Of a stretch of 33,425 nucleotides of DNA, positions 7,816 to 14,860 are shown one piece after another. Numbering within the stretch: position 1 is the first letter of the stretch; each line of letters opens with the position of its first letter. A model generated the notes under the pieces. The model saw nothing but the letters and a program-made list of their open reading frames with translations. It searched no databases and was not told the DNA's origin. Origin of the DNA: Sulfuritalea sp. (GTDB taxonomy: Bacteria > Pseudomonadota > Gammaproteobacteria > Burkholderiales > Rhodocyclaceae); assembly GCA_021738385.1 (NCBI GenBank), contig JAIPCF010000027.1:1-33425 (forward strand), given 5' to 3'. The translations under genes and the position numbers were made by a program.

Positions 7816-8517
7816 CTAAGCCTTTCCTGCCGCAGGCGAAGACCGTGTATCGCTCTTCAGTGCGCCATCTTCCATCATCAACTGCCGGTGCGCCCTGCTG
7901 CCGATCTTCTGATCGTGGGTGACGATAATCAGCGTCATGCCGCGCTGGTTGAGTTCCTCCAGCAGGCGAATCACTTCGTCGCCGGTGGCACGGTCCAGAT
8001 TGCCCGTCGGCTCGTCTGCCAACAGCACCGCCGGCTGCATGACCGTTGCGCGGGCGATGGCGACGCGCTGCCGCTGGCCGCCGGACAACTGGTCGGGGCG
8101 GTGCTCGGCCCGAGTGTCCAGACCGAAATCCTTGAGCGCCTGCGTCACGCGCTTGGCCCGCTCACCTGCCGCAATGCCGGCCAGCATCATGGGCAGCGCG
8201 ATATTTTCGGCGGCGGTCAGGCGCGGCACCAGATGAAAACTCTGGAAAATGAAGCCGATGCGTTTGCTTCGCACGGCTGCCTGTTCGTCGGCACTCAGCG
8301 TGGTGACGTCGCGGCCTTCAAGATGATAAGTGCCGGTATTGGGTCGATCGAGCAGACCCAGCAAGTTGAGCAGCGTCGATTTGCCGGATCCTGAGGGGCC
8401 CATGATCGCGACGTATTCGCCGGCCTCAATGGACACATCAAGATGGGTCAGCGCGTGAACTTCACTGTCACCCAGATGGAAGACGCGCTCGATGCCGGCA
8501 AGTTGAATTACTGCCAT
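7816..8517 (-). CDS. ABC transporter ATPase, MacB/LolD-like
   Basis: A 233-residue nucleotide-binding protein. The Walker A motif is GPSGSGKSTLL, the signature motif LSGGQRQRVAIARA, Walker B VLLADEPTGNLD, and the switch histidine lies in VTHDQ. The ATG at 8517 (MAVIQLAGIERVF) is preferred to a 39-codon upstream extension because the extension runs back into the adaptor gene, whose stop at 8523 is only 5 bp away. It belongs to the MacB/LolD subfamily that powers mechanotransmission across the periplasm rather than classical import. It sits between the adaptor and the two permeases in one minus-strand operon. Confidence 0.95.
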   Translation of the reverse strand: MAVIQLAGIERVFHLGDSEVHALTHLDVSIEAGEYVAIMGPSGSGKSTLLNLLGLLDRPNTGTYHLEGRDVTTLSADEQAAVRSKRIGFIFQSFHLVPRLTAAENIALPMMLAGIAAGERAKRVTQALKDFGLDTRAEHRPDQLSGGQRQRVAIARATVMQPAVLLADEPTGNLDRATGDEVIRLLEELNQRGMTLIIVTHDQKIGSRAHRQLMMEDGALKSDTRSSPAAGKA

Positions 8518-8522
8518 GCGTT

Positions 8523-9674
8523 CTATTTTTCTACCGCGACTGCCCGGGCGCCGATTTTTACACCCTCGCGCTCCAGAGAAATGACAATGCGCTCGGATTC
8601 GGTCAATCCGTCGACAATTTCGGTGAACTCCCAATTGGCGACGCCGGTCTTGACCTTGCGCTCCTCAAGTTTGCCGGTCTGAGCGTTCAGGATCATCACC
8701 CGATGGCCTTCGATCAGCGCTGAAGTCGGCACCCGCAACACATTCTTGCTGCTGCTGAGCACAATCTCGACATCGGCACTGTAACCAACCAGCAAGCGGC
8801 CGCTTGCCGGCCTTTCGAAATCCACTTCGACATCGACTGTACGCGCCTGTTTCTCTACCGCCGAGACATACGGTGCCACGCGCCTGACCTTGCCCGGCAG
8901 CGGCTGTTTGGGCATGGCGTCGAGCGAAACGCGCACCGGCAATCCGGCCCGGATCTTCGGCGCATCGACTTCATCCATGGGAGCCTTGATGTAGAGGCAG
9001 GATTCATCTATCAAATCGATTGCCGGCGGAGTCGGCACACCGGGTGGCGACGGCGTGGAGTATTCGCCCAGTTCGCCAACGATTTTTGCCACCGTTCCAT
9101 CGAAGGGTGCGTAAAGCGTCATGCGCCCCTGTTCAACCTTGGTGACGTTAATTCTCGCTTTGGCCTGGGCGACATCGGCACGAGCCGTCTCGCAGGCAGC
9201 CTGACGTGCGTCGGCCTCGCTCCTTGCGGCATCCTCTCTCGCTTCGGAGACATAGCCCTGGGCTTTGAGTGATTTCTGACGGTCGGCCTCGCGGCGGGCG
9301 CTGTCCGCCGCAGTACACACTTCCTTGACGCGCTGCGACGCCGTATGGCGCTGAGCTTCTGCCAGAGTCTGCTGCGCCTTCTGGTCGTCATTCCACAGTT
9401 TCATCAGCAACTGGCCCTTTTTGACCTGGTCGCCTTCCTTGACGCCAAGGAACTCGATGCGGCCACCCATGATGGTCGACAGGCGCGTGCGCTGGCAGGC
9501 CTCCACCGTGCCGGCACGGGTGTTGACCACCGTGGATTCGACAATTCCTCGATCGACGCTCTTGAGCACTACGGCCACCGGTTTGGTGCGCGTGGTCCAA
9601 TAAAAGCCGCCGACGGCGAGAGCAACAAGCAAAATCGCCGGCAAAACCCGGCGCAAAAAGATGGATGTATTCAT
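8523..9674 (-). CDS. Periplasmic adaptor (HlyD/MacA-like membrane fusion protein)
   Basis: A 383-residue adaptor. A single N-terminal helix (VLPAILLVALAVGGFYW) anchors it in the inner membrane. A split barrel-sandwich (lipoyl-like) domain follows (RLSTIMGGRIEFLGVKEGDQ and, after the hairpin, MTLYAPFDGTVAKI). The alpha-hairpin between them, about residues 95-175, is rich in Ala, Glu, Arg and Gln and probably coiled-coil. Beta-barrel and membrane-proximal domains complete it. It would link the ABC complex to an outer-membrane TolC-type channel, which is not in this window. The ATG at 9674 lies only 8 nt after a CATAAT -10-like element, so the transcript may have almost no leader. It is the first gene of the exporter operon. 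Confidence 0.93.
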   Translation of the reverse strand: MNTSIFLRRVLPAILLVALAVGGFYWTTRTKPVAVVLKSVDRGIVESTVVNTRAGTVEACQRTRLSTIMGGRIEFLGVKEGDQVKKGQLLMKLWNDDQKAQQTLAEAQRHTASQRVKEVCTAADSARREADRQKSLKAQGYVSEAREDAARSEADARQAACETARADVAQAKARINVTKVEQGRMTLYAPFDGTVAKIVGELGEYSTPSPPGVPTPPAIDLIDESCLYIKAPMDEVDAPKIRAGLPVRVSLDAMPKQPLPGKVRRVAPYVSAVEKQARTVDVEVDFERPASGRLLVGYSADVEIVLSSSKNVLRVPTSALIEGHRVMILNAQTGKLEERKVKTGVANWEFTEIVDGLTESERIVISLEREGVKIGARAVAVEK

Positions 9675-9682
9675 GGCAAGCG

Positions 9683-9688
9683 ATTATG
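9683..9688 (-). promoter_or_regulatory. Candidate -10 element of the exporter operon
   Basis: On the minus strand the sequence reads CACGGCATAATCGCTTGCC then ATG. CATAAT ends 8 nt before the start codon, so transcription would begin at or beside the ATG. No convincing -35 is visible at 17 bp, and there is no Shine-Dalgarno sequence. A nearly identical arrangement precedes the DUF2157 gene at 11786-11791. Confidence 0.45.
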
Positions 9689-9772
9689 CCGTGTTTGAAT
9701 CAAGTTGTTTGTATCCCGGGTCAGTCAAGGGCTCGAGAAGGCCGCGGTTTTCGGGATTTTCAACAGCGATTA

Positions 9773-9810
9773 GCGGTTTGCCGTGTCGCCATCGCCGACT
9801 TTTCGGGAAC
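9773..9810. repeat. Mosaic repeat copy between the DUF4824 gene and the exporter
   Basis: GCGGTTTGCC at 9773-9782 leads into GTGTCGCCATCGCCGACTTTT at 9783-9803 and CGGGAAC to 9810. Compared with the copy at 5349-5401 it lacks about 23 bp between the two parts. On the minus strand it reads GTTCCCGAAAAGTCGG and so on, which also links it to the GTTCCCGAAGGG unit at 325-401. The rest of the 151 bp gap at 9675-9825 holds only the -10 element and nothing else recognised. Confidence 0.7.
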
Positions 9811-9825
9811 GGCATCGATCAAAGC

Positions 9826-10692
9826 TCACGGTCCTATCCGCAAGGCCTCTATCCATGGTTCGAGACGCCGACCGACCGCCAGCGTAGCCTCGAAGCGTAG
9901 TGTCTTGCCGTCCGCCGCGCGCATGGAAGCGCGAGCAGCCGGCGCTTGTGCAGGGCGCATCGCATGCGGCACATTGAATCGGCTGACCGCAAGCTCGCTG
10001 ACATAGCCGGTGACACGGGTCTTTTTGTTGCGGGCTTCCAGGCGCGGTCTCACCCGTGCCTTGAGTATCAGATAACGATCGCGATCAGGATATTTGACGC
10101 GCAGAGATTCTCGATCCAGACCGGCATCAATGGCAAACAGGCGGCTGTTGATTGCCTCTTCATTCTGTAACTGTTGCCTCGCATGCCTGGCCTTGTTCTC
10201 GAATTCCTTGCTGCCGGCATTCGCTTGCCATGCCGCTTCGTGACGGGCCGCGTTCTGGCGAGCGTGCTCCAGTGCCTTTTGCCAGGCGGGGCCATCGAGT
10301 TCCAGTACCAGCAGTATTTCCCGCTGCATCTGACGCTCGAAACGACGCCGACCTGCGGTGTTTTCGGCCGCGATCGCAACGTCGAAGCCCAGCGACTTCA
10401 TGCGTGCCTCGTCCAACCAATCGGGCGTACCGCCGCTATAGCCGTAACCGCCATAGTATTCGTCGACACTTGCCTGATTGACCCGCCATTTCAGGTCCAG
10501 CGCCAATCCGCTGTTCTCCTTGCCTCTGACCCAGTCCCCGCCATGGGGAACGGACAGCTCGCGTTGCGTGAGTGTTATGCGCGCTTCCGCCTCGCCACTG
10601 CGATTGAAATAGACACCGATCAGGACCACCGCATTGGTCACCAAAATCAGCGCAGCGCCGGCGGCAAGTATCTTTAACGACGCCCGCTTCAT
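9826..10692 (-). CDS. DUF4824-like membrane-anchored protein
   Basis: A 288-residue protein with one N-terminal membrane anchor (about residues 5-27, LKILAAGAALILVTNAVVLIG) followed by YFNRSGEAEARITLTQREL and a large, mostly hydrophilic, probably periplasmic part rich in Arg, Ala and Glu. The style and the YFNRSGE..LTQREL region match what I recall of the DUF4824 family, which has no assigned biochemical function. The ATG at 10692 overlaps the stop of the upstream DUF2157 gene by ATGA; a longer frame upstream is only the overlap with that gene. The coupling implies the two products work together at the inner membrane. I assign no activity. Confidence 0.8.
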   Translation of the reverse strand: MKRASLKILAAGAALILVTNAVVLIGVYFNRSGEAEARITLTQRELSVPHGGDWVRGKENSGLALDLKWRVNQASVDEYYGGYGYSGGTPDWLDEARMKSLGFDVAIAAENTAGRRRFERQMQREILLVLELDGPAWQKALEHARQNAARHEAAWQANAGSKEFENKARHARQQLQNEEAINSRLFAIDAGLDRESLRVKYPDRDRYLILKARVRPRLEARNKKTRVTGYVSELAVSRFNVPHAMRPAQAPAARASMRAADGKTLRFEATLAVGRRLEPWIEALRIGP

Positions 10693-11777
10693 GACCCCGT
10701 CTCCCCGCTTGTGCCTGCGGCCCGACGCATGCGTTTGAGACCCAGCAGAATCAGGATCGCCGCCAGCCCGAGCACCAGGAAGAACAGATACTTGGGCATG
10801 ACGTCCCACCACCAGTCGAAAAATTTGGTGTAAAGGAAAATGACGAAAAACGTAATGCCGGTATTCACTGTGTCCGACCAGGCCCGGCGCGCACCGACCC
10901 AGATCACCGTGGCGCTGGCGACGAATCCGGCTACCTGATAGGCACCCTCGGTGAAGTTGCGGTCGAATACTTCAAAATCGGCCAGGTAGCTACCATATCC
11001 CCAATGACCCAGTATCAACATCGGCACCAGCAGGCAAAGCAATCCGAAGATCCGATAGATCGGGGAAAAGCCGGAAAAGCGTCGGTGATCGAATAGCGCC
11101 GGCACGGCAAACAGCAACACCGAGACCGGAAAGAAATTTTCAGGTCGCTCACCCGAATACAACCAGTAAATCCCGCCCCACTCGCCGACACGCGCCGCGA
11201 CAAACGCAATCACGCAGCAAATGCCTGCCGCCAGCAACAGACGCAGATCGCAGGCATAGGCCAGCAGAAAAGCCAGAGCCGCCCAGGGAATCAGGGCGCG
11301 ATCGGTGGGCGTGATATTGAAGATTTGGCCCAGCATGGCGAGATTGAGCACGAAGCAGGCAAAAGCCACCAGAGCGGCCAGCTTGGTGAAATAGGCGGAA
11401 GCATCGCGAGTCTTGATCCAGACCGTCAGACCCAGACTGCCAAGTGAGGCGCCAAGCAGGATAAGTACCTGGGCGGTTTCGCCGAAGCGACCCCAGAACT
11501 GGTAAAAAAGAAAGAAGACGCTGGCGGCCAGCGCAAGCGCACCGAGGAAAGAGGCCACCCGCATTCCCAGCGACAACTGTTTGGCCTGTGGGTCGCGGTC
11601 GATATCGAACTGCTGTGAAAATCCCGCCAGCAATGCCGCATGGTGCTCGTTAACTACCTGTTGCTGGGCTGAGTCGAGTAACAACACGCCCTCCCCCGCC
11701 AATCTGGCCAGTTCCGCCTGGAAACAGGCGATGTCATCGGCACGTTGCTGCGCCTCGCTGCGAAGAGGGGTACTCAT
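10689..11777 (-). CDS. DUF2157 polytopic membrane protein
   Basis: A 362-residue protein. A soluble N-terminal stretch of about 75 residues (AELARLAGEGVLLLDSAQQQVVNEHHAALL) precedes about ten hydrophobic helices starting near GMRVASFLGALALAASVFFL. It ends in a basic tail (LKRMRRAAGTSGETGS). This is the layout of DUF2157 membrane proteins; their function is not known to me. The start is the ATG at 11777; a -10-like CATAAT sits 8 nt upstream and there is no Shine-Dalgarno, so a leaderless message is possible. It is translationally coupled to the DUF4824-like gene. It is divergent from the ArsC-like gene across 68 bp. Confidence 0.82.
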   Translation of the reverse strand: MSTPLRSEAQQRADDIACFQAELARLAGEGVLLLDSAQQQVVNEHHAALLAGFSQQFDIDRDPQAKQLSLGMRVASFLGALALAASVFFLFYQFWGRFGETAQVLILLGASLGSLGLTVWIKTRDASAYFTKLAALVAFACFVLNLAMLGQIFNITPTDRALIPWAALAFLLAYACDLRLLLAAGICCVIAFVAARVGEWGGIYWLYSGERPENFFPVSVLLFAVPALFDHRRFSGFSPIYRIFGLLCLLVPMLILGHWGYGSYLADFEVFDRNFTEGAYQVAGFVASATVIWVGARRAWSDTVNTGITFFVIFLYTKFFDWWWDVMPKYLFFLVLGLAAILILLGLKRMRRAAGTSGETGS

Positions 11778-11785
11778 GGCGGTCG

Positions 11786-11791
11786 ATTATG
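11786..11791 (-). promoter_or_regulatory. Candidate -10 element of the DUF2157 operon
   Basis: On the minus strand CGCGGCATAATCGACCGCC precedes the ATG. CATAAT lies exactly 8 nt from the start codon, as in the exporter operon. No good -35 hexamer is seen. It sits back to back with the extended -10 of the plus-strand ArsC-like gene. Confidence 0.45.
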
Positions 11792-11798
11792 CCGCGTT

Positions 11799-11807
11799 TG
11801 CTATGAT
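11799..11807 (+). promoter_or_regulatory. Extended -10 promoter of the ArsC/YffB-like gene
   Basis: TGCTATGAT is a TGN-TATGAT extended -10 element, 38 nt upstream of the ATG at 11846. The -35 region is poor (near GGTCGA), as is usual for extended -10 promoters. It would drive the four-gene plus-strand cluster. Confidence 0.5.
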
Positions 11808-11845
11808 TCGGCTCCTACCCCTTTCTGCTTCCGACACGCGCTGCA

Positions 11846-12193
11846 ATGATCAAAATTTACGGTATCAAGAACTGCGACACCATGAAAAAGGCCTTTGCCT
11901 GGTGCCAGGCCAATGGCGTCAGCCACGAGTTTCACGATTACAAGAAACTGGGTGTCCCGCGCGAGCATCTGGTCAAGTGGTGCGAATCACTGGGCTGGCA
12001 GGCCCTGGTCAATCGCAAGGGCCCCACGTGGCGCAAGCTCAGCCCGGACCAGCAGGCCATCACCACGCTCGGTCAGGCCGTGGCAATGATGATGGAGCAC
12101 TCCAGTGTGATTCGTCGCCCGGTCGTGGAAAACGACGCCGGAGAAGTTCTGGTGGGCTTCGATCCGACCTTGTTCGACAGTTTTGTTCGCTAA
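11846..12193 (+). CDS. ArsC-family reductase, YffB/Spx-like
   Basis: A 115-residue thioredoxin-fold protein. It opens MIKIYGIKNCDTMKKAFAW with a single active-site Cys10, then FHDYKKLGVP, and near the end RRPVVEN, the segment carrying the conserved Arg-Pro of the ArsC fold. Length and the CDTMKKA motif fit the YffB branch of the ArsC family, thought to be glutathione-dependent thiol reductases rather than true arsenate reductases. There is no arsenic gene nearby. It starts the plus-strand cluster and is followed 7 bp later by Hsp33, itself a thiol-redox-linked protein, which may hint at a shared role in thiol stress; that is inference. Confidence 0.88.
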   Translation: MIKIYGIKNCDTMKKAFAWCQANGVSHEFHDYKKLGVPREHLVKWCESLGWQALVNRKGPTWRKLSPDQQAITTLGQAVAMMMEHSSVIRRPVVENDAGEVLVGFDPTLFDSFVR

Positions 12194-12200
12194 GCGCCCA

Positions 12201-13061
12201 ATGGACACCGTGCATCGTTTTCTGTTGGAAGACCTGGACATAAGAGGCGCTCTGGTGCAGCTTGGTTCGTCCTGGGCAACGATGACCGCGCAGCGCAATT
12301 TTGCAACGCCAGTGCGCAATCTGCTGGGTGAGTTGGCAGCGGCCACGGCATTGATCGGCAGTAACCTGAAGGCTCCCGGACGATTGACTTTTCAGATGCA
12401 GGGACACGGGCCGGTGTCGATGCTGGTGATGGATTGCAACGAACAGCTTCATTTGCGCGGCACGGCGAAAAGCGACTTGACTGCAGAAGCCGAAAGCCAT
12501 ATCTCGGGGGTAGGAAAGCTTCTGGGCGATGGTCAACTGATACTGACCTTGCACCCGGAATCGTCACCCAATTCATACCAAAGCGTGGTGCCGATCGTCG
12601 GCGACTCGCTGGCGACGATCTTTGAGCACTATCTTGAGCAATCGGAGCAACAGCCCGCCCGGCTTTGGCTGGCGGCAACGGCGAATACTGCCTGCGGCCT
12701 GTTTTTGCAAAAGCTGCCGGACGCCGACGCACGCGATGAGGACGGCTGGAACCGGATTGAAGCCCTCGCCGCCACCGTGCGCCCTGAGGAACTCACGCTA
12801 TCGCCCGAGACTCTACTGACGAGACTGTTCGCCGCCGAAAAAGTGCGCCTGTTTGATCCCCGACAAGCCAGCTGGCATTGCCCTCGCGACGAGGAAAAAG
12901 TTCGCAACATGCTGCTTTCCCTGGGTCGCGAGGAACTTGAAAGCATGCTCGCCGATGCCGAAATCATTGCCATCGAAGACGAGATCTGCGGTCACGAATA
13001 TCGATTCGGTCGCGAAATCGTCGACGAGTTGTTTCCGCCCAACGGGCGGATTCTGCATTGA
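12201..13061 (+). CDS. hslO: Hsp33-family chaperone with only two of four zinc cysteines
   Basis: Redox-regulated holdase chaperone family, 286 residues. The ATG at 12201 (MDTVHRFLLEDLDIRG) is used; an in-frame TTG at 12183 would overlap the previous gene. The N-terminal substrate-binding fold is clear: RGALVQLG, the AAATALIGSNLKAPGRLTFQ block and ESSPNSYQSVVPI. The C-terminal zinc domain is odd. The usual CxC reads C227-P-R229 and the usual CxxC reads D260-E-I-C263. Spacing C227 to C263 is 36, equal to E. coli Cys232 to Cys268, so the first and fourth cysteines are kept while the second and third are Arg and Asp. His226 and His265 flank the remaining cysteines. Neither of the two known regulatory disulfides could form, so activity may be constitutive or controlled otherwise. 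Confidence 0.93.
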   Translation: MDTVHRFLLEDLDIRGALVQLGSSWATMTAQRNFATPVRNLLGELAAATALIGSNLKAPGRLTFQMQGHGPVSMLVMDCNEQLHLRGTAKSDLTAEAESHISGVGKLLGDGQLILTLHPESSPNSYQSVVPIVGDSLATIFEHYLEQSEQQPARLWLAATANTACGLFLQKLPDADARDEDGWNRIEALAATVRPEELTLSPETLLTRLFAAEKVRLFDPRQASWHCPRDEEKVRNMLLSLGREELESMLADAEIIAIEDEICGHEYRFGREIVDELFPPNGRILH

Positions 13062-13107
13062 GAGCAGCTCCTATTTTCCGATCCGGGCTCGCCGCCGCAA
13101 CTCATCG

Positions 13108-13905
13108 ATGAACATCGATATCAGCGAGGAAGCGGGCGTCCGCTATCTGCATTTCGGCTCGTCATGGATACAGGGCGCGATGCGTATTGCGCGGCCGTTC
13201 GCGTTGGAGCTGGATTACACCCGCGAAATGATGACGCCACTGCTGTTCCATGGCGATGATTGGCCGCGCAAGGTACTGCAGATTGGACTTGGCACCGGAT
13301 CGGTGACCAAGTTTCTCTATCGTTACCGCTCGCAGGCAAAGCTGACGATCGTTGAAATCGAGCCACGCGTGGAGGCTGCTGCCCGGCAGTTCTTCAAGTT
13401 GCCTGACGATCCGGTGCGCATCGAAATTCGCCATGGCGACGGTGCCGACTTCATGATTCAGTCGAAACAGCACTTTGATCTGATTCTGGTCGACGGCTTC
13501 GATGCCGATGCGCGTACCGGCCGCTTGGACACGGTGCCTTTTTATCTTGATTGCCGTGCCCGCCTGGCCGATGATGGATTGCTGTGCGCGAATCTGTTGT
13601 CGCGGCGCAAGGATTTTGGCAAGAGCGTGATCCGCTTGAAAGACGCCTTCGAGGGTCACGCCATCGCTTTCCCTTCCTGCGACAGCGGCAATGCCATAGC
13701 GCTGGCCGCGGTAGCCGTTAGCTGCCCGCGAAGCGGAATACCAGGTACGCAAAGCGAGCCAGCGCCCTGCGTCCCGTTGGGAACTTTTGAAGATATCAAG
13801 ACTGCCGCCTTGCGACTGAAGCGGACAACCGGCCTGAATCTGCTTCCCACGCTTGCCCGGCTTCAGGAATCGCGGCATCTCGCTGGCGGCGTCCTTCAAC
13901 TGTGA
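13108..13905 (+). CDS. Spermidine-synthase-like class I methyltransferase-fold protein
   Basis: A 265-residue protein of the polyamine synthase/SAM-binding fold. The glycine-rich nucleotide motif VLQIGLGTGSVTKFLY is at residues 57-71, the acidic IVEIEP at 81-86, HGDGADF at 109-115, and FDLILVDGFDADA at 123-135 corresponds to the SpeE aspartate region. The start ATG at 13108 (MNIDISEEAGVRYLHFG) is chosen because a long upstream extension lies inside hslO. It is shorter than full SpeE and lacks its N-terminal tetramerisation domain, so the reaction is uncertain. Residues about 203-227 (between IALAAVAV and FEDIKTAALRLK) are an insertion whose DNA at 13725-13788 belongs to the dispersed repeat family of this window; the frame stays open across it. 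Family members elsewhere are expected to lack this stretch, which a database alignment would settle. Confidence 0.82.
   Translation: MNIDISEEAGVRYLHFGSSWIQGAMRIARPFALELDYTREMMTPLLFHGDDWPRKVLQIGLGTGSVTKFLYRYRSQAKLTIVEIEPRVEAAARQFFKLPDDPVRIEIRHGDGADFMIQSKQHFDLILVDGFDADARTGRLDTVPFYLDCRARLADDGLLCANLLSRRKDFGKSVIRLKDAFEGHAIAFPSCDSGNAIALAAVAVSCPRSGIPGTQSEPAPCVPLGTFEDIKTAALRLKRTTGLNLLPTLARLQESRHLAGGVLQL
13725..13788. repeat. Mosaic repeat copy inside a coding region
   Basis: CCCGCGAAGCGGAATACCAG from 13725 resembles CCCGCGCAGCGGAAACCAAG from 410. The segment at 13759-13788 is the reverse complement of the 326-355 unit at 26 of 30 positions by eye. The element lies wholly within the spermidine-synthase-like gene and reads through in frame as about 21-25 residues rich in Pro, Ser, Gly and Cys. 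Confidence 0.75.
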
Positions 13906-13912
13906 ATACCCC

Positions 13913-14860
13913 ATGAGCCCATCCCACGTCGATCATCGCCGCGGCAGCTTGTACATGCTGCTGGTTATCGTGATCTGGGGCGGCTTACCGCCGATTGGCA
14001 AATCGGCGTTGCAGTTAGTGGATCCCTACTGGATTTCGGCCATGCGATTCGGATTCGCCGCCTGCGTCTTCCTTGCACTGTTATGGCTGCGCGAGGGACG
14101 CGGCGCGCTGAGCACGGATGGACAACTGAAAAAAATCGCCCTGTTCGGCGCTTTCGGATTTGCCGGATTCGGCATCACTCTTTTTGAAGGCCTGCGGCTG
14201 ACGCGGCCCGAAATCGCCGCCATGATTCTGGCGCTGGGCCCGATTCAAGTGGCGATATTCCAATGGTGGCAGACCCATCGGCGGCCGGACAATTTCACGC
14301 TGACTGCAATTGCCTTCGCTTTGCTGGGTGAAGCTTTCGTCCTCACCGCCGGCGATATCACACGACTCAGCGGTGGCGATGCCTTGGGCAATGGTCTGGT
14401 TTTTGTCGCGTCTCTGTTCTGGACCGCCTATACGCTGGGCGGCCAGCAGTTTCCCGGCTGGTCGCCGGTACGCTACACGGCCTTGTCCTGCTCGCTGGGC
14501 TGGTTTGCCATTGCGGCGGTGCTTGGCATCGCGACTCTCGCCGGCCACAGCAGCCCGCCACGAGCGGAGCAACTTGTTGCCGTCTGGCCGCAACTGACCT
14601 ACATTATTCTCTGCGTATCGGTGCTCGCTATACTTTTCTGGAATATGGCCGTGGCGAAAATCGGCCCGCTGAATGCCGGATTGTTCGCCAATTTTGCGCC
14701 GGTGATTACCTATTTGATTGCAATCGCCCAAGGCCGGATACCGGCGAGTCTTGAACTGATGGGTGCCGCCATTGTGCTGATCGCCCTGATTGCCAACAAC
14801 CGTCACCAAAGCCGCAAAGTTGGCCGACTGAACCGCCCCGCTACGCCGCCATTTGACTGA
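13913..14860 (+). CDS. EamA/DMT-family transporter
   Basis: A 315-residue inner-membrane protein with ten predicted helices in two EamA repeats. The first begins near LYMLLVIVIWGGLPPIGKSAL, the second near DALGNGLVFVASLFWTAYTLGG, and AGLFANFAPVITYLIAI is the typical end of the second repeat. It resembles the drug/metabolite exporter superfamily; the substrate cannot be inferred. The ATG at 13913 (MSPSHVDHRRGS) follows the previous stop by 7 bp and is preferred over a frame reaching back into that gene. The 3' end overlaps nagZ on the other strand by 20 bp, so the two genes are convergent with no room for a separate terminator. Confidence 0.92.
   Translation: MSPSHVDHRRGSLYMLLVIVIWGGLPPIGKSALQLVDPYWISAMRFGFAACVFLALLWLREGRGALSTDGQLKKIALFGAFGFAGFGITLFEGLRLTRPEIAAMILALGPIQVAIFQWWQTHRRPDNFTLTAIAFALLGEAFVLTAGDITRLSGGDALGNGLVFVASLFWTAYTLGGQQFPGWSPVRYTALSCSLGWFAIAAVLGIATLAGHSSPPRAEQLVAVWPQLTYIILCVSVLAILFWNMAVAKIGPLNAGLFANFAPVITYLIAIAQGRIPASLELMGAAIVLIALIANNRHQSRKVGRLNRPATPPFD

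Noticed and set aside
11846-12193. Arsenate resistance gene
   Set aside because: The protein is of the single-cysteine YffB type, and no arsR, arsB or acr3 neighbour is present.
12183-12200. Upstream TTG start for Hsp33
   Set aside because: It would overlap the ArsC-like gene by 11 bp; the ATG at 12201 matches the family N-terminus better.
13779-13808. GGGAACTTTT as a sigma-E -35 inside the spermidine-synthase-like gene
   Set aside because: It belongs to the repeat unit, and no matching -10 lies 16 bp downstream before the EamA gene.
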